DNA of 17,457 nt from Ruminococcus sp. UBA4383 (GCA_002389995.1 DGRR01000044.1:1-17457); one strand, 5' to 3'; shown: positions 1 to 6,856, counted from the first letter of the stretch. Translations and numbers: made by a program. The notes: generated from the letters alone by a model not told the origin.

Positions 1-5
1 AAACA

Positions 6-45
6 TATTGCAATAGATAATTAAATAAATTTGTTGTTGCAATAT
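6..45 (+). promoter_or_regulatory. Pair of TTGCAATA boxes upstream of and within the GH5 promoter
   Basis: The octamer TTGCAATA occurs at 8-15, inside the perfect 10-bp palindrome TATTGCAATA at 6-15, and again at 37-44. The second copy supplies the -35 hexamer of the GH5 promoter. The copies start 29 bp apart, roughly three helical turns. A regulator bound to both is possible, but the region is very AT-rich and no regulator can be named. The same core, TATTGCAAT, recurs at 12845-12853 in the feo promoter. Confidence 0.3.
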
Positions 46-65
46 ATAATAAAATATGCTATAAT
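37..65 (+). promoter_or_regulatory. Sigma-A type promoter of the GH5 operon
   Basis: TTGCAA at 37-42 and a perfect TATAAT at 60-65 are separated by 17 bp. TG at 57-58 makes this an extended -10. The start site would fall near 72, giving a leader of about 30 nt that contains the ribosome binding site AGAGAGGGA just before the ATG at 102. A second TATAAT at 45-50 has no matching -35. Confidence 0.7.
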
Positions 66-101
66 CAATTATCAGCTTTTTCATACAGAGAGGGAATAAG
101 A

Positions 102-2165
102 ATGAAAAAAACTATGATAATGATTTTGTCGGCTGTAATGCTGACATCAGTCTGTACAGGCTGTTCGGATTCAAAAAAAGAAAGTTCAGACAGTTATTCA
201 GACGTATCTTCAAATGCTGAATCTTCACAGACAGATGATGCAGTTCAGAAAACAGAAAAAATATCAATTGAGGAGGTTACAGAGGAAATGACACAGCATA
301 TCAGCCCTGTTGAAAGTCTTTCTGCACAATGCAGCACTCAGCAGAATATAAATACTTCCATATCAAGGAATGAGGGCAGTAATACAGTCAAGCTCCCGTT
401 ATCGGATTTCATTGAGGACGGAGATATAATAAAATCCTTTACATTTGTCATATATTCCTCTGACGGTCTTGATATAGGGGAATTTAAAGGCGGCTGCGGA
501 ATCTCGGTATCATCTGACTGCCCTTCCGCAACAGATGAGGGCTGGTATCAGTCTGCGGATTTTTCTGCACCTACTCAGGGAACATACGGTGAAATAACAT
601 GGAATGTTCCTGCGGAAATTGCCGAATATATATCATCGGGCGGAGATATTCTTTTCGGTTACTGGTGGGGCGGTGCATCAGGCATAAGAATTGAAAATGT
701 CATATGCACCTGTACACGTTCAAGAGATATCCCCGTTGACGGCACTTTAACGCAGAATGTCGGAAAATCCGTGAATTACAGTGATACAGACAATATAATA
801 AAAGTTAAGACTGCGGATTTTATGCCCGAAAATACCATTCCGCAGGCTGTAACATTCAATATCAGTTCAGGCGGAAGTCTCGGAAAATTTACAGGTGCTT
901 TCGGCTATGAATCATCATCGGGAAACTACCAGTCCCCTGATACGGCTGTATTTACAAATGATTCGTCACTTTCACTTACATGGTTCGTACCGCAGGCGGC
1001 TAAAAACTGTATTGCCTCTGACGGTGAAATAACTCTCGGTTACTGGTGGAGCAATCAGCAGAATATCACTCTCGATTCCATAACCGTCAGATACAGCGAG
1101 GGAACTGTATCTCAGGCTCTGCCCATAACGGACAATACCGACAATACAGATGATTCCTACGGATTTATGACTTCTCAGCAGATAATAAATAATATAAAAG
1201 TAGGCTGGAATCTCGGAAATTCCCTCGAATCCTACAATACGGGAAAAACAGGTCTTTCCTCCGAAACAGGCTGGGGAAATATAAAAACTACTCAGGAAAT
1301 GATAAACGGCATAAAGTCCGCAGGTTTCAATGCAATAAGAATACCCGTGACATGGGGCGAACATATGGACGGAAATACTATTCAGACCGAATGGCTTGAC
1401 CGTGTGCAGGAAGTTGTCGATTACGCATACAATGACGGTATGTATGTGATAATCAACGTCCACCATGATGATTATTTATGGTTTAAACCGCAGGAAAGCG
1501 ATTATGAAGCCTGCAAGGAAAAATTATGTGCAATATGGGAACAGCTCTCCGCACGTTTCGGAAATTACGGCGACAGACTTCTTTTCGAGGGCATGAACGA
1601 ACCGAGAACTGTCGGAAGTGATAACGAATGGACAGGCGGTACTCCCGAAGAAAGAGCGGTTGTAAATAAATATGCTCAGGATTTCGTTGATACCGTAAGA
1701 AAATCAGGCGGAAAAAATGCGGAACGCTCACTCATTGTCACAACTTATGGAGCATCTGCCGAAAATGCCGCACTCAATGACGTTGTTATTCCGAAAGGAA
1801 ACAATATAATTCTCAATCTCCATTACTATGCACCGTGGAATTTTGCGGACGGCACAAGCACTGTCTTTGCGGAAAGCGAAAAAAATGAACTGAGTGCAAA
1901 ATTCTCCCAGATAAAAACAAAATTCATAGACAAGGGAATCCCTGTTATAATTGATGAATTTGGCTGCGTTGCTGCCGCAGATGATTCAGTCCGTGCGGAA
2001 TATTTTGAATATTATATTTCAGAGGCAAAGGCAAACGGTATAAAGTGCTTTGTATGGGATAACGGCGTTTCAAAAGGAAAATCAAGCTTCGGAATAGTCA
2101 GAAGAGGCTCTCTCCAATGGAATCAGACCCTCCTTGACGGAATTATGAAAGGTTCGGAATCATGA
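102..2165 (+). CDS. GH5 family endoglucanase-type lipoprotein with two CBM-like modules
   Basis: Predicted secreted glycoside hydrolase of family 5 (subfamily 4 looks likely) that cuts beta-1,4-glucan or a related plant polysaccharide outside the cell. A signal peptide with the lipobox-like end VCTGC predicts lipid attachment at Cys21; Cys at -3 of the lipobox is atypical. A Ser/Asp-rich spacer follows, then two similar beta-rich modules at about 76-206 and 214-335, each with the element GYWW (186-189 and 313-316). They look like a duplicated carbohydrate-binding module, possibly of a Ruminococcus CBM family such as CBM79, which I cannot confirm. The catalytic domain runs from about 354 to the end: VGWNLGNSLE, His454-His455 in NVHHDD, acid/base Glu500 in MNEP, and nucleophile Glu619 in IIDEFG. 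There is no dockerin, so this enzyme is probably membrane-anchored rather than cellulosomal. Its stop overlaps the next gene. Confidence 0.9.
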   Translation: MKKTMIMILSAVMLTSVCTGCSDSKKESSDSYSDVSSNAESSQTDDAVQKTEKISIEEVTEEMTQHISPVESLSAQCSTQQNINTSISRNEGSNTVKLPLSDFIEDGDIIKSFTFVIYSSDGLDIGEFKGGCGISVSSDCPSATDEGWYQSADFSAPTQGTYGEITWNVPAEIAEYISSGGDILFGYWWGGASGIRIENVICTCTRSRDIPVDGTLTQNVGKSVNYSDTDNIIKVKTADFMPENTIPQAVTFNISSGGSLGKFTGAFGYESSSGNYQSPDTAVFTNDSSLSLTWFVPQAAKNCIASDGEITLGYWWSNQQNITLDSITVRYSEGTVSQALPITDNTDNTDDSYGFMTSQQIINNIKVGWNLGNSLESYNTGKTGLSSETGWGNIKTTQEMINGIKSAGFNAIRIPVTWGEHMDGNTIQTEWLDRVQEVVDYAYNDGMYVIINVHHDDYLWFKPQESDYEACKEKLCAIWEQLSARFGNYGDRLLFEGMNEPRTVGSDNEWTGGTPEERAVVNKYAQDFVDTVRKSGGKNAERSLIVTTYGASAENAALNDVVIPKGNNIILNLHYYAPWNFADGTSTVFAESEKNELSAKFSQIKTKFIDKGIPVIIDEFGCVAAADDSVRAEYFEYYISEAKANGIKCFVWDNGVSKGKSSFGIVRRGSLQWNQTLLDGIMKGSES

Positions 2166-3118
2166 AATTAAACTGCGGAATGTTTGAAGAATCTTCAAAA
2201 TCAAAATCCCCGAAAAATATATTCGCCATACTCGGAATCTTTATGTGCGTATTTTTCATATCAGCCTTTGCGGAATCCGTCATACCTACAATGATGATGA
2301 TGCCGAAACTTATAGAAAAACTTCAGGCGGAAGGCTATAAGGGAAAAATAAAGATAAATTCACAGTATATTGACAGAGTTACGGAACTGTCAAAGGAAAT
2401 AATGTCAAATCCGAAATATTTTTCACTTATTCTCATATGCAATATATTTATGATTGTAATTTCTGTAATGTACTGCAAATTTATCGAAAAGCGCACCCTT
2501 TCATCAATGGGTTTCAGAAAAGAAAAAGCCCTGAAACATTATTTTGCAGGTATATTTACAGGAATATTCCTGATGTCCGCAAATGTGCTTCTGACGGTGG
2601 CTGTGGGAGTAAACAGCATAAAATTATCCTCGGATATAAATATCGGACTGCTTGCACTGTATTTTCTTGGATTTCTGATTCAGGGTGCTGCGGAGGAAGT
2701 TATTTTCAGAGGATACCTCATGAATACCATAGGCGGAAAAATTTCTGCCGTGCCTGCAATACTGATAAGTTCAGCGGCTTTCAGCATCGCCCATGCCGCC
2801 AACAACGGGATTAATTTCCTTTCGTTTTTCAATATTGCGCTTTTCGGAGCGTTTGCAGGAATTTACATGATTGCATATGACGATATATGGGGAGCGTGTG
2901 CAATACATTCAATGTGGAATTTCTTTCAGGGGAATTTCTACGGAATAAGCGTAAGCGGTACGGACGTTGCGGATTCCGTGTTTATTCTGAATCATTCAAG
3001 CGATAACGTCATTCTTACAGGCGGTGATTTCGGAATAGAAGGAAGCATATTCACTACGGCTGTACTCCTGCTGGCAGCTTCATGCGTAATCATAAAAAAT
3101 TTTAAGACAAAAAAATAA
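2162..3118 (+). CDS. CPBP family intramembrane glutamic endopeptidase (CAAX protease-like)
   Basis: Polytopic membrane protein of 318 aa. Its C-terminal half carries the CPBP/Abi signature: EEVIFRG with Glu178, Glu179 and Arg183, a first histidine His211 in FSIAHAANN, and His249 plus Asn253 in AIHSMWNF. These residues are known to form the active site in the Rce1-like family. Membrane segments are visible near 20-40, 86-105, 127-150, 160-176, 195-212, 220-238 and 290-312. The first loop (about 45-85) is hydrophilic and probably external. The ATG lies inside the GH5 stop (ATGA), with only a weak ribosome site, so translation is probably coupled to the hydrolase. Bacterial members serve as bacteriocin immunity or protein maturation factors; the substrate here is unknown. 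Residues 116-125 (MGFRKEKALK) closely match the SdpI-like protein at 4688. Confidence 0.87.
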   Translation: MKLNCGMFEESSKSKSPKNIFAILGIFMCVFFISAFAESVIPTMMMMPKLIEKLQAEGYKGKIKINSQYIDRVTELSKEIMSNPKYFSLILICNIFMIVISVMYCKFIEKRTLSSMGFRKEKALKHYFAGIFTGIFLMSANVLLTVAVGVNSIKLSSDINIGLLALYFLGFLIQGAAEEVIFRGYLMNTIGGKISAVPAILISSAAFSIAHAANNGINFLSFFNIALFGAFAGIYMIAYDDIWGACAIHSMWNFFQGNFYGISVSGTDVADSVFILNHSSDNVILTGGDFGIEGSIFTTAVLLLAASCVIIKNFKTKK

Positions 3119-3134
3119 AATATATCTCCCCTAC

Positions 3135-3163
3135 TTGAAAAATTTTATGATTTGTTATATAAT
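3135..3163 (+). promoter_or_regulatory. Promoter of the DUF1846 gene
   Basis: TTGAAA (3135-3140) and TATAAT (3158-3163) are spaced by 17 bp in the 80-bp gap after the CPBP gene. No terminator hairpin is visible between the CPBP stop and this promoter, so readthrough from upstream is possible. Confidence 0.7.
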
Positions 3164-3198
3164 GATATCTGTAATTGTTTTTTGAGAGGAGAAATTTT

Positions 3199-4680
3199 AT
3201 GGACATCGAAAATAAAATCGGTTTTGACAACGAAAAGTATCTGAAAATGCAGTCAGAACATATCCGTGAGAGAATCGCTCATTTCGGAGATAAACTCTAC
3301 CTTGAATTTGGCGGAAAACTCTTTGACGACTACCACGCATCAAGGGTACTCCCCGGATTCAAGCCCGACAGTAAATTGCAGATGCTCTTACAGCTTAAAG
3401 ACGTTGCAGAAATTGTCATTGTAATAAATTCGGACGATATAGAAAAAAATAAAATAAGAGGCGACCTCGGCATAACTTATGATGTCGATGTAATCAGACT
3501 TATCAATGTATTCAGAAATTTCGGACTTTATGTAAGCAGTGTGGTGCTTACAAGATATAAACAGCAGCCTACTGCAGACGCTTTCCGCAGCAGACTCGAA
3601 GCCCTCGGAGTTAAAGTATATCACCATTACAGCATCAAGGGCTATCCCTCAAACCTCAAATATATAATCAGCGATGAAGGCTACGGAAAAAATGACTATA
3701 TCGAAACTTCACGCAGACTTGTCGTAGTTACTGCACCCGGTCCCGGAAGCGGAAAAATGGCTACCTGCCTTTCGCAGTTATACCACGAACACAAGAGAGG
3801 TCTTAATGCAGGCTACGCAAAGTTTGAAACTTTTCCCATATGGAATCTCCCACTCCGTCACCCCGTAAATATCGCCTATGAAGCCGCTACCGCAGACCTC
3901 AATGATGTAAATATGATTGACCCTTTCCACCTCGAAGCTTACGGCAAAACTACTGTAAATTACAACCGTGATGTAGAAATATTCCCCGTACTCAACGCTA
4001 TGTTTGAAAATATCCTCGGTGAATCCCCCTATAAGTCCCCCACGGATATGGGCGTGAATATGGCAGGAAACTGCATCGTTGATGACGAAATTACCTGCCG
4101 TGCCGCTAAGGACGAAATTATCCGCAGATATTATACAGGTCTGTGCGACAGGAAAAAAGGTCTTGCTTCCGAAGAAGAAGTCCTGAAACTTGAACTCCTT
4201 ATGAAACAGGCTAATGTAACTCCCGATGACAGAAAAGTTATCGCTGCCGCCCTCGCAAAGGAAGCCGCTACGGGTGAACCTGCCGCCGCTATGGAACTGC
4301 CTGACGGCACTGTCCTGACAGGCAAAACTTCAAACCTCCTCGGCGCAGTCTCGGCACTTCTGCTCAATGCCCTGAAATATTTCGCAGGTCTTGATGATGA
4401 TATCCTCCTCATGTCGCCCCATGTCATAGAACCTATTCAGGATTTGAAAGTCCGTCACCTCGGCAACAATAACCCCCGTATTCATACTGATGAAACTCTC
4501 CTCGCCCTCTCTATCTGTGCGAATACTGACGAAAATGCCAAAAAAGCTATGGAACAGATTTCAAAACTCCGTGGCTGTGAAGTACATTCAACTGTTATTC
4601 TCTCCGCTGTTGATGAAAGAATCTTCAAACGTCTCGGCATAAACCTCACCTGCGAACCAAAATACAGCGTCGGAATATAA
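3199..4680 (+). CDS. DUF1846 domain-containing protein
   Basis: Cytoplasmic protein of 493 aa, the usual length for the DUF1846 family, whose biochemical role is not established. The start is the ATG at 3199, preceded by GAGAGGAG with 7-nt spacing; an in-frame TTG at 3175 has no such site. The N-terminal part is alpha/beta, and residues 181-186 read GPGSGK in the context VTAPGPGSGKMATCLSQL, which resembles a nucleotide-binding P-loop. This suggests, but does not prove, ATP or GTP binding. Further family-like stretches are HPVNIAYEAATADLNDVN and MGVNMAGNCIVDD. The gene has its own promoter and is followed after 7 nt by the SdpI-like gene. Codon choice is rich in CTC and CCC compared with the GH5 operon, which fits a well-expressed gene. 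Confidence 0.88.
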   Translation: MDIENKIGFDNEKYLKMQSEHIRERIAHFGDKLYLEFGGKLFDDYHASRVLPGFKPDSKLQMLLQLKDVAEIVIVINSDDIEKNKIRGDLGITYDVDVIRLINVFRNFGLYVSSVVLTRYKQQPTADAFRSRLEALGVKVYHHYSIKGYPSNLKYIISDEGYGKNDYIETSRRLVVVTAPGPGSGKMATCLSQLYHEHKRGLNAGYAKFETFPIWNLPLRHPVNIAYEAATADLNDVNMIDPFHLEAYGKTTVNYNRDVEIFPVLNAMFENILGESPYKSPTDMGVNMAGNCIVDDEITCRAAKDEIIRRYYTGLCDRKKGLASEEEVLKLELLMKQANVTPDDRKVIAAALAKEAATGEPAAAMELPDGTVLTGKTSNLLGAVSALLLNALKYFAGLDDDILLMSPHVIEPIQDLKVRHLGNNNPRIHTDETLLALSICANTDENAKKAMEQISKLRGCEVHSTVILSAVDERIFKRLGINLTCEPKYSVGI

Positions 4681-4687
4681 TGCAGAT

Positions 4688-5014
4688 ATGCCTGTGATAA
4701 TTATAGTTAATGTGATTGTTTCTCTTTCACTCATTCTGGGCGGTTATGTGATGAAGTTCAGAATAAAGGACAATTCCGATACCTCAATCGGTTTCAGAAC
4801 TGAAAAAGCCCTGAAAAATAACGAAACATGGCTTTTCGCTAACCGTACCTGCGGGAAAATATGGCTTGTATCGGGTATATCATCATTCATACTTTCAGTT
4901 GCCGCAGCAGTTTTTATAAATAATCTGTCATTGGTCATACTCGGTCTGCAAATATCAGAAATAATATTTTCGGCTCTTTATGTCGAAAATCAACTAAAAA
5001 ATAAATACCATTAA
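4688..5014 (+). CDS. SdpI family membrane protein
   Basis: Small membrane protein of 108 aa with three hydrophobic segments (about 3-20, 58-78 and 80-98). Between the first and second lies the SdpI-type motif IGFRTEKALKNNETWLFANR. In Bacillus, SdpI gives immunity to the SdpC toxin and sequesters its repressor; most homologues in other Firmicutes have no known role, and no toxin gene lies nearby. The gene starts 7 nt after the DUF1846 stop with no clear Shine-Dalgarno sequence, so translational coupling is likely. An out-of-frame ATG overlapping the preceding stop at 4680 is not used, as it ends after five codons. Confidence 0.75.
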   Translation: MPVIIIVNVIVSLSLILGGYVMKFRIKDNSDTSIGFRTEKALKNNETWLFANRTCGKIWLVSGISSFILSVAAAVFINNLSLVILGLQISEIIFSALYVENQLKNKYH

Positions 5015-5070
5015 TTCCAAATTGTATGCCGGTTTCAGACTTCTGATTTTAAAAAAATTTGAAAAACCCC

Positions 5071-5099
5071 TTGACAAGCCATAAAATGTGTGATATAAT
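5071..5099 (+). promoter_or_regulatory. Consensus promoter of the rpmG-secE-nusG-rplK-rplA operon
   Basis: A perfect TTGACA (5071-5076) and a perfect TATAAT (5094-5099) are separated by exactly 17 bp. This is the strongest promoter in the window by sequence, as expected for a ribosomal protein operon. The start site should lie near 5104-5107. Confidence 0.88.
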
Positions 5100-5102
5100 A
5101 AA

Positions 5103-5202
5103 TGTACCTCGTTTTGGGGTGCATTTTTTTGTCCTCAGTCGAGGGAGGCAAACAACCTACCTTTGCATCACAAAGGGAGTAATTAAATCAGGAGGTGCCG
5201 AT
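5103..5202 (+). promoter_or_regulatory. Structured 5' leader of rpmG
   Basis: The roughly 100-nt leader can form three hairpins: 5103-5125 (arms ATGTACCTC and GGGGTGCAT around GTTTT, followed by a T-run), 5133-5144 (CCTC/GAGG around AGTC) and 5160-5176 (CCTTTG/CAAAGG around CATCA). A full GGAGGTG ribosome site follows before the ATG at 5203. The first hairpin plus T-run resembles an intrinsic terminator but sits at the very 5' end of the transcript, so it may instead stabilise the message. CCTCG at 5107-5111 could also pair with CGAGG at 5140-5144. I do not recognise the leader as a named class. Confidence 0.4.
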
Positions 5203-5352
5203 ATGAGAGTTAAAATCACTTTGGCTTGCACAGAATGCAAGCAGAGAAACTATGTTTCCAAAAAGAACAAGAAGAATGACCCCGACAGAATCGAAATGAT
5301 GAAACACTGCAAATTCTGCCGCAAACATACTCTTCATAAGGAAACAAAATAA
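5203..5352 (+). CDS. rpmG: 50S ribosomal protein L33
   Basis: A 49-aa large-subunit protein with the standard N-terminus MRVKITLACTEC and C-terminus KHTLHKETK. Two CxxC pairs (CTEC and CKFC) form the zinc-binding version of L33, rather than the Cys-free paralogue made under zinc limitation in many Firmicutes. The start at 5203 is fixed by AGGAGGTG upstream; an open frame extends back to 5059 but lies in the promoter and leader. rpmG just before secE is a common Firmicutes order. The tRNA-Trp gene often found between them is absent, as only 17 nt separate the two genes. Confidence 0.96.
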   Translation: MRVKITLACTECKQRNYVSKKNKKNDPDRIEMMKHCKFCRKHTLHKETK

Positions 5353-5369
5353 TCGGAGGGAGCGTATCT

Positions 5370-5687
5370 ATGGCTAAGGAAAAAGACGAGATAAAAACTT
5401 CCGAAGAGTCCGAGAAAAAAGCCAAAAAGTCCAAAAAGGACGATAATGCCACTGCCGATAAAAAGGAAAATAAAAAATCCAAAAAGGACAGCGGCAAAAA
5501 AGAACCCAATAAGGTCGCTAAATGGTTCAAGGACTTGAGAATCGAATTTAAAAAGGTAGTATGGCCGACAAAACAGACCGTCATCACAAATACTTCGGTC
5601 GTTCTTGCCGTTGTCGCAGGTTCAGCCGTGCTGGTGGGTGTCCTCGATGAAGGATTTCTCGCCCTCATGCGACTTATCTACCGCTAA
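5370..5687 (+). CDS. secE: Preprotein translocase subunit SecE
   Basis: Essential subunit of the SecYEG protein-conducting channel. Protein of 105 aa: the first 48 residues are a very Lys/Glu/Asp-rich, low-complexity tail, followed by the conserved amphipathic helix and hinge (KWFKDLRIEFKKVVWPTKQT) and one membrane segment at about 73-95. The core matches the short bacterial SecE of about 60 residues, so the charged tail is an extension that is probably disordered in the cytoplasm. The ribosome site is GGAGGGAG upstream of the ATG. It sits between rpmG and nusG as expected. Confidence 0.95.
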   Translation: MAKEKDEIKTSEESEKKAKKSKKDDNATADKKENKKSKKDSGKKEPNKVAKWFKDLRIEFKKVVWPTKQTVITNTSVVLAVVAGSAVLVGVLDEGFLALMRLIYR

Positions 5688-5711
5688 AAACGGAAATCTG
5701 AGGAGGATATT

Positions 5712-6239
5712 ATGGAAGAAGCAAAATGGTATGTTATCCACACTTATTCAGGCTATGAAAATAAAGTAGCCCAGAATATCGAAAAAGTTGTCGAAAACCG
5801 TAAGCTTCATGACCTTATCCGTGAAGTCAGAGTTCCTACCGAAACAGTGGAAGAAATCACTGACGGAAAATCAAAAAAGATTGAACGTAAAACATATCCG
5901 TGTTACGTTCTCATCAAAATGATAGTTACTGATGACTCATGGTATGTCGTGAGAAATACAAGAGGCTGTACAGGTTTCGTGGGACCCGCCTCAGAACCTA
6001 CTCCTATATCCGAAGAAGAAGTAAAGAAACTTTTCGGTATAGACCTCACACCAACCGTTGAAGTGAATTTCAGCGTGGGCGACAGAGTACAGATTTCAGG
6101 TACGGCTATGGACGGCTTTATCGGAGTTGTGCAGAATATCAATCTCGAAGAAAGAACAGTTGATTTGCTTGTATCAATGTTCGGAAGAGAAACCCCCACT
6201 ACCCTGCCTGTAAGTCAGGTAAGGACTGTGGACGAATAA
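5712..6239 (+). CDS. nusG: Transcription termination/antitermination protein NusG
   Basis: Transcription elongation factor of 175 aa that binds RNA polymerase and affects pausing, and in many bacteria couples transcription to the ribosome or Rho. The NGN domain covers about 1-105 (KWYVIHTYSGYENKVAQNIE, then YPCYVLIKM and WYVVRNTRGCTGFVG). The KOW domain covers about 118-175 (VGDRVQISGTAMDGFIGVVQ, then VSMFGRETPTTLPVSQV). Full length. AGGAGG precedes the ATG. Between its stop and rplK lies an RNA element described separately. Confidence 0.97.
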   Translation: MEEAKWYVIHTYSGYENKVAQNIEKVVENRKLHDLIREVRVPTETVEEITDGKSKKIERKTYPCYVLIKMIVTDDSWYVVRNTRGCTGFVGPASEPTPISEEEVKKLFGIDLTPTVEVNFSVGDRVQISGTAMDGFIGVVQNINLEERTVDLLVSMFGRETPTTLPVSQVRTVDE

Positions 6240-6252
6240 TACAGGTCAAAAA

Positions 6253-6320
6253 GAGATGCTAAAATCTCAGTGGGAGGAACAAAATTCAGGATTGTTCCGC
6301 CTTTACCACATTTATGGAGG
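6253..6320 (+). promoter_or_regulatory. Folded RNA element upstream of rplK (copy 1)
   Basis: The 90-nt gap between nusG and rplK holds a small hairpin, GAGAT/ATCTC at 6253-6268, then GTGGGAGGAAC at 6270-6280. That sequence pairs with GTTCCGCC (6294-6301) and CCAC (6306-6309). The fold is GTGG/CCAC outside, then G-C pairs, one A-G mismatch (6275/6299), then GGAAC/GTTCC closed by a 13-nt loop. GGAGGTG at 6316-6322 is the rplK ribosome site. The same architecture recurs before rplA, which argues for function. Autoregulation by L1 or L11, or an RNA processing site, are the obvious ideas. Confidence 0.45.
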
Positions 6321-6329
6321 TGCGAATAA

Positions 6330-6755
6330 ATGGCACAGAAAGTAGTTGGCTACATTAAGCTTCAAATCGCAGCAGGAAAGGCTACTCCTGCACCGCCTGT
6401 CGGACCCGCACTCGGTCAGCACGGCGTTAATATCATGGCATTTACAAAGGAATTCAATGAGAGAACAAAGAACGACATCGGTATGATTATCCCTGTTGTT
6501 ATCACTGTATACGCAGACCGTTCATTCTCATTCATCACAAAAACCCCCCCTGCAGCAGTTCTTATCAAAAAGGCTTGCAATATAAACAGCGGTTCAGGTA
6601 CACCTAACAAGACAAAGGTTGCCAATATCACTAAGGAACAGATTCAGAAAATCGCAGAGCAGAAAATGCCCGACCTCAACGCAGGTTCTCTCGAAGCTGC
6701 CATGAGCATGATAGCAGGTACAGCCCGCTCAATGGGTGTAGTTGTTGTTGACTGA
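6330..6755 (+). CDS. rplK: 50S ribosomal protein L11
   Basis: Full-length L11 (141 aa), which forms the GTPase-associated stalk base on 23S rRNA and is methylated by PrmA in many bacteria. The N-terminal domain begins QKVVGYIKLQIAAGKATPAPPVGPALGQHGVNIMAF with the characteristic proline-rich hinge. The C-terminal RNA-binding domain contains TKTPPAAVLIKKA, SGTPNKTKV and the end GTARSMGVVV. The ATG follows GGAGGTG. It is separated from nusG by 90 nt and from rplA by 106 nt, unusually roomy gaps for this operon, each holding an RNA element. Confidence 0.97.
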   Translation: MAQKVVGYIKLQIAAGKATPAPPVGPALGQHGVNIMAFTKEFNERTKNDIGMIIPVVITVYADRSFSFITKTPPAAVLIKKACNINSGSGTPNKTKVANITKEQIQKIAEQKMPDLNAGSLEAAMSMIAGTARSMGVVVVD

Positions 6756-6765
6756 TTCGGTCTGA

Positions 6766-6856
6766 AACAAATCCTTTCGGATTGAAATAACGGTGGGAGG
6801 AAAATTCCGCTAAACGGGTACAAATAATCCCGTTATTACCACTTATTTAGGAGGAA
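6766..6856 (+). promoter_or_regulatory. Folded RNA element upstream of rplA (copy 2)
   Basis: The gap between rplK and rplA has the same plan as copy 1. A small hairpin (AATCC/GGATT around TTTC, about 6770-6783) is followed by GTGGGAGGAA from 6793, TTCCGC at 6805-6810 with the same A-G mismatch (6798/6809), and a closing CCAC at 6839-6842. It has an insert, AACGGG/CCCGTT (6813-6818 with 6829-6834). In addition AATAACGG (6786-6793) can pair perfectly with CCGTTATT (6830-6837), which excludes the AACGGG/CCCGTT stem. Two competing folds are therefore possible. AGGAGGA near 6849 is the rplA ribosome site. Confidence 0.45.

Noticed and set aside
972..1466. 164-codon minus-strand open frame inside the GH5 gene
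   Set aside because: It lies fully within a well-supported gene, shows no family-like motif, and is the kind of frame that codon bias creates on the opposite strand. The same applies to minus-strand frames within DUF1846, rplA and feoAB.
5030..5055. Possible terminator after the SdpI-like gene (TCAG/CTGA followed by TTTT)
   Set aside because: A 4-bp AT-containing stem is too weak to call a terminator.
5059..5202. N-terminal extension of the L33 frame
   Set aside because: The extra residues would be encoded by the promoter and leader. L33 begins normally at 5203 with a full ribosome site.
5216..5668. 150-codon minus-strand frame opposite rpmG and secE
   Set aside because: Its Ser/Phe/Leu-rich product mirrors the Lys-rich SecE tail, and it has no ribosome site.
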